Notes under the pieces: model-generated | What the model saw: the letters and a program-made list of their open reading frames with translations, nothing else | Told to the model about the DNA's origin: nothing | Databases searched by the model: none | Assembly: GCA_050292445.1 (NCBI GenBank) | Contig: JBNKLQ010000032.1 | Location: forward strand, 1 to 32,844 | DNA from: Leptofilum sp050292445 | Lineage (GTDB): Bacteria; Chloroflexota; Anaerolineae; Promineifilales; Promineifilaceae | DNA: 32,844 bases | Direction: 5' to 3' | Part shown: piece after piece, positions 15,830-24,202 of the stretch | How the letters are laid out: the number at the start of each line of letters is the position of its first letter | Numbering within the stretch: position 1 is the first letter of the stretch | Made by a program: the position numbers and the translations under genes

Positions 15830-18800
15830 TTATGGTACATATTCAAAAGCGCCGACGTCACACGCGGCGTCACGGATTATGCCACGTTGATCGGTTGATG
15901 GGCAAACGGCCGTGTCTCCCGCATCAATTGCTACACTACCAGCCAATAGAGCGTGTGTCACTGTTGGACCACCATTGTCAGCTAGGCTGTCGATTCCCGC
16001 TGTGGTGGTGATGATATCGCTTGCTGCCGGGTTACAACTGTCGTCCTGGACGATGTTATGGCCGCCGGAGACAACATTGACCGGATTGCCTGAGGCAAAC
16101 TGTTCGCAAGCATACCACTGATTGCCCGTGATGATCGTGTTAGTCAGGGTAAAGGTTGGCACCACACTGGGATCGTACTGACCAATGAAGATGGCCGAAG
16201 GGGCCCAGTCTGGCGCGATGTTATTAGCAATCGTCGCGTTCGTGATCGTCAGATCCCCATCGGTTTGGAAAATCGCTCCACCATGCCAGCCAGTGGCCTG
16301 ATTGCCGCTGAGAGTGCTGTTGATGATCTCGACGTTGCCTAGCGCGCGTATTCCGCCGCCCACGTCATTGGAGACGTTGCCGCTGATGGTGCTGCGTACG
16401 ATGGTTGTGGTGCTGTTGAAGAAGCTGTAGACACCACCGCCTGACCAGCCCGCCACGTTATTGGCAACCGTGCTGTCAATCAGGTTTAGCGTAGCCCCTT
16501 CACCATTGTAGATGCCGCCGCCACCCTGCCAGAAATCGCCGGCGTCGGTGGCCATCGTGTTATTGGTCACGGACACGTGATCCAGCGTTAGCGTACCGTT
16601 GTTCAGCACGCCGCCCGCCAACTGCCAACCATAACCATTGGCCAGTGTCAAATCGCTGACGGTGGCTGTACCGGCTGCCTCCACAATGAGGACGCGGTCC
16701 ACGCCGCCGCCGCTCACAGTAAGGCCAGGTGCGCCGGAGCCGTCGATGGACACGCTTTTGTTCACCACCAGCGGACCGGAGGCCAGGGTGATGGTCCCGT
16801 TGGCCAGTGCTGGGTCGAACAGAATCAGACCATCATTGGCTACAACATTGATTGCCTGGCGCAGAGAGCCGGGACCGCTGTCAGCCGTGTTGGTGACGGT
16901 CACTTCTGTGGGAGCCATCAGCCGTACCTGGTCTAGCATAGCTGTGGCCGTTACGCTGTTGACCGGCAGCTTGAAGCCGTAGCCCCACACGTCGGTCAGT
17001 GTCAGACCATCATCAGGCGCGCCAGCGGGCTGCTGGATGCTGCGGTTGAAAGCCTCGAATGGTACAGAAACTTCCTGCCAGCCGGTGAAATCATCAACGA
17101 AAGTGGCTTCGAACCGTTCGGCCGTATCCGGGCCTTGATAAACGCGCACGTAGTCGATGACCATTTCTTGGGGGAAGGTCAGGTCTGGGCTGACTGTGCC
17201 GCCAAAGTTGCCACCGATAGCCATGTTGAACAGAATGAAAATAGGATCGTTGAAGACCCACTCGTTGGGGGCCACATCAGCGGGGGTGGCCGTGTGGTAG
17301 AGGATGCCATCAACGTACCATTCGATCCGGTCGGGCTGCCATTCGATGGCAAAGGTGTGGTAGTTGCCCGCCACGCCGCCGGGGAAGTTGTAGGTATTGC
17401 CAAAGGAGGCACCACCGGAGTAGCCAGGGCCGTGAATGGTGCCAAACACTTCTTCGGGCAGGCGGCTAACATACTCCATGATGTCGATTTCGCCGGTTTG
17501 TGGCCAGTCTACTTCATTGATGTCCGTGCCTAAGCTCCAAAAGGCGGGCCAGAGGCCATCTTCGCCATCGGGGACTAAAATACGGGATTCGATACGGCCG
17601 TAGGCCACTTCCACCTTATTCGCCGACAGCAGCCGGGCTGAAGTGTACTCACATGGACCGTAGTAGCACGTCAGTGAGTCATTTGCTTCTTTGGCAGTGA
17701 TCACCAGATTGCCCTGGCCGTCGGTAGCCGCGTTTTCGGGGTCGTCGGTGTAATATTGCAGTTCGGCGTTGCCCCAGCCGGGGATGCCGTTGACCGTGCC
17801 GTCACCAATTTCGTAGGACCAGTAAGCTGGGTTAGGCGGCGTACCGACCGGGTCATTGAACTCATCGCTCCACATCAGCGACCAGCCAGACGGACCGGGA
17901 TCAGGGGCACGGTTGTCCAGCAATTCTAACGTAATCGTGTCGCCAGTTCCCTGACCGTAGTACATGAAGCTCAAACCATCGTTGAGGCTCCAATTCTGAC
18001 CAATGGCAAAGTCTCGGCCAAAGGCGGGGGAAACGAGGTCCAGGCCTTGGATGGCTTTGTATGCATTGTGCCACGCTTCACGGTAATAAATGGCTGCTTT
18101 ATCGTAATTGCCAGCAGCAATAGCAGCTTCGGCATTGGCCAGGTTAGCCTGGGCCTTGGCGATCTTGTCTGCCTGCCCTTCGTTGGCGATGGCTTGTTGG
18201 AGGGCCAGATTTGCCAGCGTTTCTTCTGCTGCTAGCAGCTGATCAATCGCTGCCTGGGCAGCCGCAGTGCTGCTCCCTGAAACTTTCATCAATTCCTGGA
18301 TTGCCTGCTTGTCGCGGTCGAAGACTTGCTTGCCCTCTAGCTCCACTAGGTAATAATCGTTTAGCCAGAAGCTGGCATTTTGACTGTGTTCCAGGCGGTT
18401 GATGGCTTTGGCAATGCGTTGGTCGTCGTATTTGTTGCCAGTCGGCAGCAACGCGGCCAGGTCGGCAATGACCTGGGCCTTAACTGCTGCCGGGCTGGGA
18501 CCAACAGCGGGCACGGCGTGCAGCACCGTTTCGTATGCGCCTTGATCGGGCAGGGCCTGCGCGTCACTGGCTGCGATCTCCGGCGTGGTCAACAGGATGC
18601 CTGTGCTATCCCAAAGGTAAGCGCCCTTTTCAAAATCATCCAGCAGCAGAGGATCGTAAGTTTCGTCGTCCACAATGCTGGCGGCGGCTTTTATGATGAA
18701 GCCAGGTGCTACATCTATCGGATTAGAAAGATACAGAATGACTCGTTCGGTGCCTTCATATTTGTTGTCATCTAGCGTTTCCAGGGTGAAGGAAAGCTGA

Positions 18801-20224
18801 GAGGGTCCACCTTGAACAAAGGTAAGCGTCCCGGCTGGCGGCTGAACGAAGTCACGTCCAGCCGTTGCCCACACTGTCTCTATGCTGTAATCGACGGAAA
18901 CTTGAGCCGGATCATCTTCGCCCAATGCCCGGTTGAGGCTAACGGTGATTTCACCGGTTGTGCCTTCGGCGATGTCAAAGTTGTTGCCTGTGAAACCGAC
19001 AGCCAATTCCGGCACATCGGCGGTGCCGTAGAGGGCCACATCGTCAAGGTAGTTGGTGAAAGCTTGCCCGGCGCTGAAGACGCCGAAACCCCAGCCGTGA
19101 ACCTCGGTGAGGTTTAGCCCATCATTGGGTGCGCCGTTGCCTACTTCTTTGCGATTCAGGCTGGCGAAGGGGATTTCGAAGTATTGCCAGCCAGAGAAGT
19201 CATCAACGATGTCAATGGAGTAGCGTTCGGCCGTATCGCCAGTTGTTCCAGCGGCGCGGTTGTCCAGCACGTCCAGGAACAGGGTGCTGCCGCTGTTGTT
19301 GCCGTACAGCCAGAAGCTGATGCCCACGAAGCGGCTCCAATCTTGTGTGACCCAGGTGTCCACCGTTTCATTTTCAAAGGCGTGGACCACACCACCCCAG
19401 CTACCAGCGGGAACATCGCTGTCGAGTTGCAAAACGTTGTTGCCTGCAACAGAACCGGGAACGGGTAACGGTGGTGTGCTGCTGGTGGCAAAGCTGACAA
19501 CGGCATCGGGTCCTTCAAATTTGTAGAAGCCGATGAGGTTGCCGTCGCCATCGGTGCCGCCGGGCAGGCCAGATTCAAAATCATCGACGATGGCGCGCTC
19601 CAGGCCGATGTCATCCAGGCGCAAGGTTCCTGCGGAGCCATCGAGAATGATGGCGAAGCCCCACATTTCGGTGAGGGTCAGGCCATCGTCTGGCGCGCCG
19701 CCAGGTTGGAAGTCGGTGGCGCGGCTAAAATCAGTGAAGGGGATGGTGATTGTTTGCCAGCCGCTGAAATCATCGACGACAACTGTGTCGAACCGTTCGG
19801 CGGTGTCGCTGCTGGGGTCGGAACGATTGTCCATAATTTCAAACTGGAAGGATTGGCCGGAGTTGGTGCCGTAGAGTTGGAAGGATACGGCCGTAAATCC
19901 ACTCCAATCCTGTGCCCCGCCACTACTAACAGCAAAATCCTGTCCAAAGCCAGCGAAACCGGTCGTGGCGTCAAAAGTTCCCTCAACAAAGGTGTTGTCA
20001 CCGACCTGACCGGGTTGGGCCAGGGGATCGGTGTCGGGAACGGTGGGGTAGACAGTTGCAACTGTGGCTCCTCCTCCGGAATAGACAAACCAGCCAGCGG
20101 GTTCACCGCCTTCGAAGTCAGCCAGCAATTGCGTGCTGGCGGCAATGGCCTGCCTGCTTTGGCCGCTGACGATGAATGCGACTAGCAGCAAGAAAACAAA
20201 CAAATGAATTTTCCTCGATTTCAT
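15830..20224 (-). CDS. Secreted multidomain GH16 beta-glucanase (laminarinase-like) with CBM11-like domains and C-terminal beta-helix, 1464 aa
   Basis: An N-terminal signal peptide (cleavage near AIAAS, residue 30) is followed by: a CBM11/CIA30-like beta-sandwich (about 32-212), a second copy (about 213-402), a Calx-beta-like domain (about 404-520), then a third CBM-like copy (about 523-1102) split by a helical module (about 578-728) and by the GH16 catalytic domain (779-1032), and finally a right-handed parallel beta-helix (about 1105-1464). The GH16 motif EIDIME has nucleophile Glu912, Asp914 and acid/base Glu917; the sequence WSDEFNDP and the WPAFWSLG region suit a beta-1,3-glucan cleaver. 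The domain boundaries of copy 3 are exact: removing 779-1032 restores DNRAPDPGP-DTAERF, matching copies 1 and 2. An AAGGAG site lies 7 bases before the start. The beta-helix probably serves surface binding. Confidence 0.93.
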   Translation of the reverse strand: MKSRKIHLFVFLLLVAFIVSGQSRQAIAASTQLLADFEGGEPAGWFVYSGGGATVATVYPTVPDTDPLAQPGQVGDNTFVEGTFDATTGFAGFGQDFAVSSGGAQDWSGFTAVSFQLYGTNSGQSFQFEIMDNRSDPSSDTAERFDTVVVDDFSGWQTITIPFTDFSRATDFQPGGAPDDGLTLTEMWGFAIILDGSAGTLRLDDIGLERAIVDDFESGLPGGTDGDGNLIGFYKFEGPDAVVSFATSSTPPLPVPGSVAGNNVLQLDSDVPAGSWGGVVHAFENETVDTWVTQDWSRFVGISFWLYGNNSGSTLFLDVLDNRAAGTTGDTAERYSIDIVDDFSGWQYFEIPFASLNRKEVGNGAPNDGLNLTEVHGWGFGVFSAGQAFTNYLDDVALYGTADVPELAVGFTGNNFDIAEGTTGEITVSLNRALGEDDPAQVSVDYSIETVWATAGRDFVQPPAGTLTFVQGGPSQLSFTLETLDDNKYEGTERVILYLSNPIDVAPGFIIKAAASIVDDETYDPLLLDDFEKGAYLWDSTGILLTTPEIAASDAQALPDQGAYETVLHAVPAVGPSPAAVKAQVIADLAALLPTGNKYDDQRIAKAINRLEHSQNASFWLNDYYLVELEGKQVFDRDKQAIQELMKVSGSSTAAAQAAIDQLLAAEETLANLALQQAIANEGQADKIAKAQANLANAEAAIAAGNYDKAAIYYREAWHNAYKAIQGLDLVSPAFGRDFAIGQNWSLNDGLSFMYYGQGTGDTITLELLDNRAPDPGPSGWSLMWSDEFNDPVGTPPNPAYWSYEIGDGTVNGIPGWGNAELQYYTDDPENAATDGQGNLVITAKEANDSLTCYYGPCEYTSARLLSANKVEVAYGRIESRILVPDGEDGLWPAFWSLGTDINEVDWPQTGEIDIMEYVSRLPEEVFGTIHGPGYSGGASFGNTYNFPGGVAGNYHTFAIEWQPDRIEWYVDGILYHTATPADVAPNEWVFNDPIFILFNMAIGGNFGGTVSPDLTFPQEMVIDYVRVYQGPDTAERFEATFVDDFTGWQEVSVPFEAFNRSIQQPAGAPDDGLTLTDVWGYGFKLPVNSVTATAMLDQVRLMAPTEVTVTNTADSGPGSLRQAINVVANDGLILFDPALANGTITLASGPLVVNKSVSIDGSGAPGLTVSGGGVDRVLIVEAAGTATVSDLTLANGYGWQLAGGVLNNGTLTLDHVSVTNNTMATDAGDFWQGGGGIYNGEGATLNLIDSTVANNVAGWSGGGVYSFFNSTTTIVRSTISGNVSNDVGGGIRALGNVEIINSTLSGNQATGWHGGAIFQTDGDLTITNATIANNIAPDWAPSAIFIGQYDPSVVPTFTLTNTIITGNQWYACEQFASGNPVNVVSGGHNIVQDDSCNPAASDIITTTAGIDSLADNGGPTVTHALLAGSVAIDAGDTAVCPSTDQRGIIRDAACDVGAFEYVP
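17129..17890 (-). other. GH16 catalytic domain nested inside the third CBM11-like domain
   Basis: Residues 779-1032 of the large secreted enzyme. The flanks each encode Gly-Pro (GGTCCG before, GGCCCG at the end), so removal leaves an uninterrupted CBM-like sequence. The segment starts SGWSLMWSDEFND and ends in IDYVRVYQGP, the normal first and last strands of a complete GH16 fold. Confidence 0.8.
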
Positions 20225-20426
20225 GGTTAAGCTCCTTCACAATTGGCGGGGATTCAGGGATAATTTTTGCGGACGCCCCCCAATCTCCTTATCCCCGCGT
20301 TCATTTGTGGCTCTGCTGAAAAAACCTCTGGCGTTGTGCTGCATTGGATTTTTCAGGGACACATTGATGATAAAAACCAGAAACCTACAAGTTGGCTTGG
20401 CAATTCAGTAGGTTAGCTGGTAAGTA

Positions 20427-20442
20427 TTGAAAGCGTTTTCAG
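20427..20442. promoter_or_regulatory. LacI-type operator, imperfect dyad
   Basis: TTGAAAGCGTTTTCAG differs from the perfect dyad at 20521-20536 at two positions. Its centre lies 94 bp from the other centre, close to nine helical turns, which would suit binding by a tetramer or looping. It is nearer the GH16 side of the divergent region. Confidence 0.75.
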
Positions 20443-20520
20443 ATGGTATCATTTAGACTGGATGATGTCAATAAGCGCGGCAAGATTTTCTAGACAAACT
20501 GGCTATTTTTGTTACTTTTC

Positions 20521-20536
20521 TTGAAAGCGCTTTCAA
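20521..20536. promoter_or_regulatory. LacI-type operator, perfect 16-bp palindrome
   Basis: TTGAAAGCGCTTTCAA is a perfect palindrome with the central CG typical of LacI/GalR-family operators. It ends 41 bases before the regulator start and abuts a TACAAT box, so binding should block the regulator's own promoter. Confidence 0.85.
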
Positions 20537-20577
20537 TGTACAATTGATGATCAGCAGATAGAAGGAGCAAACGAATA

Positions 20578-21597
20578 GTGGATAACGAATATAAAGTCAC
20601 CATTCTTGACATCGCTGAAAAAGCCAATGTTTCTCCCAGCACCGTTTCTCGTGTCCTGCGTAACTCAGCTGGTGTAGCTCAAAATAAGCGCGACGCTGTG
20701 ATGCAAGCGGTTACCGAATTGGATTATCGTCCCAACATCTTTGCCCAAAGTTTAGCCAGCGGACAATCGATGACGGTTGGCGTTCTGACCCAAAATTTTG
20801 GCAGCCCGTTTTATGATGGTATTTTGCAGGGTATTTTGTTGGGAATGGAGGATTCTGATTATTGGCCTTTGTTTGCAGACGGCCGTTGGCAACCCGCCAT
20901 CGAATTGCAGGCACTTGAACTCCTTCTGGCTCGGCGCGTGGATGGGCTTATTATCGTTGGCGGTCAAATTCCAGAGGAAAGGCTGCAAAAAGTAGCTGTC
21001 AAAACCCCGCTGATTGTTGTGGCACGTGAACTGAAAACGATGCCGCAACATTGCCTTTACCTGGATAACTTTCAGGCTGGCTACCAGGCGACAAAATATT
21101 TGTTGGATATGGGGCATCGGGACATTGCCCATATCACCGCTCCCGTTGCCTATCAAGAGACGGTTAATGATATACAAAAACGGTATGAGGGTTATCAACA
21201 GGCCCTGCGGGATGTGGGGCTGGAGCCAGACCCGCGTTTGGTTGTGGAAGGGAATTTGCAGCAGCAGTCGGGTGTGTTGGCGGTGGAGATATTGTTGTCA
21301 CGGGGACGGCCGTTTAGTGCCATCTTTAGTGCGAATGATCAGATGGTATTTGGGGCGCGCTTAGCTTTGTTTCGACGGGGCATCCGTGTACCGGAAGATG
21401 TTTCCTTGGTTGGGTTTGATGATGAGAGTTCGGCTGCTTATATGGTGCCACCTCTGACTACCGCTCGCCAGCCATCGATGCCGATGGGGCAGGTTGCTGC
21501 ACAAGCAATCCTGGATATGATCAATGGCGAGTTTCCTAATTTACCGGTCTTTGAAACTGATTTGATCATCCGTGAATCTGTAAGCCGCCACCGGTAA
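20578..21597 (+). CDS. LacI/GalR-family transcriptional regulator of the glucan locus, 339 aa
   Basis: The N-terminal LacI headpiece is clear: VTILDIAEKANVSPSTVSRVL at residues 7-27, with the hinge helix near NIFAQSLASGQS. Residues about 62-335 form the periplasmic-binding-protein-like effector domain (GVLTQNFGSPFYDGILQGI; FSANDQMVFGARLAL; SLVGFDDE). The start is GTG with AAGGAG before it; the long in-frame reading starts nowhere else sensible. It is divergent to the GH16 gene, shares with it two matching operators, and converges with the ABC permease genes with only 3 bases between stops. The ligand is probably a beta-1,3-gluco-oligosaccharide (inference from context). Confidence 0.95.
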   Translation: MDNEYKVTILDIAEKANVSPSTVSRVLRNSAGVAQNKRDAVMQAVTELDYRPNIFAQSLASGQSMTVGVLTQNFGSPFYDGILQGILLGMEDSDYWPLFADGRWQPAIELQALELLLARRVDGLIIVGGQIPEERLQKVAVKTPLIVVARELKTMPQHCLYLDNFQAGYQATKYLLDMGHRDIAHITAPVAYQETVNDIQKRYEGYQQALRDVGLEPDPRLVVEGNLQQQSGVLAVEILLSRGRPFSAIFSANDQMVFGARLALFRRGIRVPEDVSLVGFDDESSAAYMVPPLTTARQPSMPMGQVAAQAILDMINGEFPNLPVFETDLIIRESVSRHR

Positions 21598-21600
21598 GCT

Positions 21601-22401
21601 TTAGTGGCCTAATCGGGCAAAATACGGTTGCAGCAAGAGAAACAGAGCCACCGGGATGATCGTGGCTATGACCGCGCCGGCCATCAGCAGCGGCCAGTCG
21701 GAGCGGCTCAACTGCTGCAAAAGCTGTAGGGCAATCGGCAGCGTGTAGCGGCTTTCTGAGCGCAAATAAAGCAGCGGTGAGATGAAATCTCCCCAATATA
21801 AAACAAAAGAGAGTAGGGCGACACCGATAGTCGTGGGGCGGACAATGGGAAGACCAATTTGCCACCAGTTTGTTAGTACGCCAGCCCCTTCTAGCCGGGT
21901 TGCTTCATAAATGGTGACAGGAATGCGGCGAAAACTCCTGTAAAACATAAGTACAAAAAATGGACTGCTGCCCATGAAAGCGGGCGCAATGAGTGCCCAA
22001 ATTGTGTTATACCAGCCTAATTTGGTGTAAATAAGAAAACGCGTGGCCCAGAGTGCGATGCCAGGGACCATGAGCACCGCCAACGAGAGCACAATCCAGC
22101 GCCGTTGACTGGCTTTGGGCAGTTGGGCCATGCTAAATCCGGCCCAACTGCTGGTGACCAGGGTAAGCGGCACGGCCAAAATGACTACCAGTAATGAGTT
22201 CAGGGTAAAACGTCCCAAGGGCACCAACCGCCAGACTCGGCTAAAGTTCGCCAGTGTCAGGTCTAGTGAAAAGGAGAGGGTTTGGGGTAACGGCCGTCCT
22301 ACCGGGTGCAACGAGGCAGTGATCATCCAAATGAGGGGCAGCAGAAATACGGCCGTTATCAGCATCCGCACCAATAAACGCCAACTGAGTCTAGAGAACA
22401 A
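21601..22401 (-). CDS. Carbohydrate ABC transporter permease, MalG-type, 266 aa
   Basis: A six-helix permease of the CUT1 sugar-importer class. The cytoplasmic EAA loop is present (YEATRLEGAG followed by QIGLPIVRPT) near residue 165, as needed to dock the ATPase. The TTG at 22399-22401 is chosen as start because GGAGG lies just before it, and the resulting N-terminus (FSRLSWRLLVRML) is normal; an ATG 20 codons further upstream lies inside the preceding gene. The gene overlaps the upstream permease by 11 bases, so the two are coupled and form a heterodimer. It ends 3 bases from the LacI stop. Confidence 0.9.
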   Translation of the reverse strand: MFSRLSWRLLVRMLITAVFLLPLIWMITASLHPVGRPLPQTLSFSLDLTLANFSRVWRLVPLGRFTLNSLLVVILAVPLTLVTSSWAGFSMAQLPKASQRRWIVLSLAVLMVPGIALWATRFLIYTKLGWYNTIWALIAPAFMGSSPFFVLMFYRSFRRIPVTIYEATRLEGAGVLTNWWQIGLPIVRPTTIGVALLSFVLYWGDFISPLLYLRSESRYTLPIALQLLQQLSRSDWPLLMAGAVIATIIPVALFLLLQPYFARLGH

Positions 22402-23299
22402 AGGTTTCCTCCGTGGTGCCAATTTGCCACTGTCGAGCAATAAAATAAAGGGCCAGCACAATCAATCCCGTGAGCACGTACATCACCCATAGAGCGGCGC
22501 TGGCGGAACCAAAGAGCAGCAGGCCAAATCCTTGTTCGTAGATGAGCATGGGCAGTGTATAAGTGGCATAATAGGGTCCACCACCAGTAGTCAGAAACAC
22601 GTTGGTAAATGATTCTTGCAGCGTGAGGATGGCATCGCGAAAAGTAAGAAGCAGCAGGATTGGAGCCATTAACGGTAAGGTGATATGTAAAAAGCGCTGG
22701 CCCAGGTTCGCGCCATCCACCTTAGCCGCATCTTCTACGGCGGTTGGTATATCTTGCAGGGCAGCCAAGAATACCAGGAAACCTTCGCCAATTTGCCATA
22801 GGGAGAGCAGCACCAGGCCCGGTTTGGCCCATTGTGGGTCGGCAAACCAGGCGGGCGGGGCCAGGCCAATGGCTTGCAGCAGCAGGTTCACCGGGCCGAA
22901 CAGCGGGTTCAGAATCCAGAGCCAGGCCAGGGCGTAGGCAGCACTGGGTATGATGCTGGGCAGATAAACGGCCGCACGAAACCACCCCAGGAAACGGCCG
23001 TTTCGTCTCATCAAAATTGCCAGCAAAAAGGCACCGAGCACGCGCAGTGGTACGGGCAAAATCACCAACGCCAACGAATTTTGAATGCTGAGCAGGAACA
23101 GCTCATCCGTTGATACTAATAAAAAGTTAAGGTTGCCAATCCAGGTCGGGGCAGAAAGGCCATCGTAGCGAAAAAAGGCCAGACCAAAAGAGAGGAGTGC
23201 GGGCAGGACTACCAGCAGCAGAATCCCGATCAGATAGGGCAGCAGTAGCAGGCGCAGGCGTTGTTGGTAGCTGAGGGATCGCCACAGTCGTTTCCGCAT
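22391..23299 (-). CDS. Carbohydrate ABC transporter permease, MalF-type, 302 aa
   Basis: The first membrane subunit of a CUT1-type sugar importer has six or more hydrophobic helices and an EAA loop with DAAKVDGANLG and FLHITLPLMAP near residues 188-210. The ATG at 23299 is preferred; an in-frame GTG at 23326 is possible, but the TACAAT between them looks like a -10 box eight bases before the ATG, which would give an almost leaderless message. Neither a sugar-binding lipoprotein nor an ATPase gene is adjacent, which is unusual for this class. Linked to the glucan genes by position and by the LacI gene. Confidence 0.9.
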   Translation of the reverse strand: MRKRLWRSLSYQQRLRLLLLPYLIGILLLVVLPALLSFGLAFFRYDGLSAPTWIGNLNFLLVSTDELFLLSIQNSLALVILPVPLRVLGAFLLAILMRRNGRFLGWFRAAVYLPSIIPSAAYALAWLWILNPLFGPVNLLLQAIGLAPPAWFADPQWAKPGLVLLSLWQIGEGFLVFLAALQDIPTAVEDAAKVDGANLGQRFLHITLPLMAPILLLLTFRDAILTLQESFTNVFLTTGGGPYYATYTLPMLIYEQGFGLLLFGSASAALWVMYVLTGLIVLALYFIARQWQIGTTEETFVL

Positions 23300-23435
23300 G
23301 GCAAGTATTGTACCGAAGTTAGGCACAAGGGCGAAAAACGGTTCTGCGGAACTATTTTGGAAAGCAGGACGTTATAAATGTGTCGAGGCAAGCAGTTTCG
23401 TTTGCTTATTTGTGACAAAAAATAGGAGAATGTGA

Positions 23436-24053
23436 ATGAAAACAACAAAAATAATTTTGAGTATGCTATTATTTTTACTGATTGGCTGTACGGCCGTAAC
23501 CACCCCAGAAGAACCTGAGGAAACGGCCGTTCCGCTCGAAACAGCAACCAACATGCCCATAGAATCTGACAATGCCGTAGAATCCGAGGAGCCTCCTGTG
23601 ATTGGACCACCCGAAACAGAACCCACGCCCACTGAGGATGACACCAAGCAAGTCTCTGAACCGGTGACAGTTGATTTAAGCGATGTTACGGCCGTACCAA
23701 TCGAAGGAACGCCGATTGTGCAGCCTGCTCCCGGCAATCCAGGTGTGAAGGATCCCGTTGTGCAGGCGATGCTTGATCTAAGCGCAAGGGTCGGCACAAA
23801 TGTAGATGACATTGAGCTTGTTTCGCTGTTGGAAGTAACCTGGCGTGACGGCAGCCTGGGCTGCCCCGAAGCGGATGTGGCCTACACACAGGCGCTGGTG
23901 CCAGGCCAACAGATGATCTTGAAAGTGAACGGTGAAGAATACTATTACCACAGCGGCAAAGATGGTGCCTTTAAATACTGTGGCGATCCCGTTCCACCTC
24001 TGGAAAGCGTACCCATCAACCCCCTGGCACCTATTCCTGGCCAGGATGATTGA
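23436..24053 (+). CDS. Lipoprotein with conserved WRDGSLGCP-type domain, 205 aa
   Basis: A lipoprotein signal (MKTTKIILSMLLFLLIGC, cysteine at residue 18) is followed by about 85 residues of proline, glutamate and threonine-rich linker and a compact domain at about 105-190. That domain has VTWRDGSLGCPEADVAYTQALV, PGQQMILKVNGEEYYYHSG and a final KYCGDP; two cysteines could pair. I know this pattern from uncharacterised secreted proteins of Chloroflexota and cyanobacteria but cannot give a function. TAGGAG precedes the start. Three ACGGCCGT palindromes lie in its linker, each read as Thr-Ala-Val. Confidence 0.85.
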   Translation: MKTTKIILSMLLFLLIGCTAVTTPEEPEETAVPLETATNMPIESDNAVESEEPPVIGPPETEPTPTEDDTKQVSEPVTVDLSDVTAVPIEGTPIVQPAPGNPGVKDPVVQAMLDLSARVGTNVDDIELVSLLEVTWRDGSLGCPEADVAYTQALVPGQQMILKVNGEEYYYHSGKDGAFKYCGDPVPPLESVPINPLAPIPGQDD

Positions 24054-24140
24054 TACAAAACTTTTGGTGAGGGGCAGGGCATTCACAGATGCTCGCCGTC
24101 CGCATCTAAGGAAGCGGACTCCGCAAACATAGAAAACAAT

Positions 24141-24182
24141 AAGAGGTTCTGTTCAGTGCCATCTGAACAGAACCTCTTTTTT
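24141..24182. terminator. Bidirectional intrinsic terminator between convergent genes
   Basis: A perfect 16-bp stem (AAGAGGTTCTGTTCAG at 24141-24156 with its complement at 24163-24178) has a 6-base loop and a T-run on the plus side. It serves the lipoprotein gene (plus, ends 24053) and probably the DNRLRE gene (minus, ends 24203), although the minus-side T-run is short. Confidence 0.92.
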
Positions 24183-24202
24183 CTTAACGAAGAAAAGTTT
24201 TC

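Larger units (their letters stand above)
20225..20577. promoter_or_regulatory. Divergent control region of the glucan locus
   Basis: This 353-base gene-free stretch separates the GH16 gene (minus) from the LacI-type regulator (plus). It holds two LacI-type dyads (described separately), a TACAAT -10-like box at 20539-20544 right after the second dyad, and a hairpin made of CTGAAAAA (20316-20323) and TTTTTCAG (20349-20356) in the GH16 leader. No convincing -35/-10 pair could be picked for the GH16 promoter by eye. Confidence 0.65.

Noticed and set aside
17135..17533. Plus-strand reading frame inside the GH16 gene
   Set aside because: It lies opposite the conserved GH16 catalytic region and shows no family features.
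20316..20356. CTGAAAAA/TTTTTCAG hairpin as a terminator
   Set aside because: It lies in the GH16 leader with a long loop and A/T stem and no downstream T-run, so it is only a weak leader structure.
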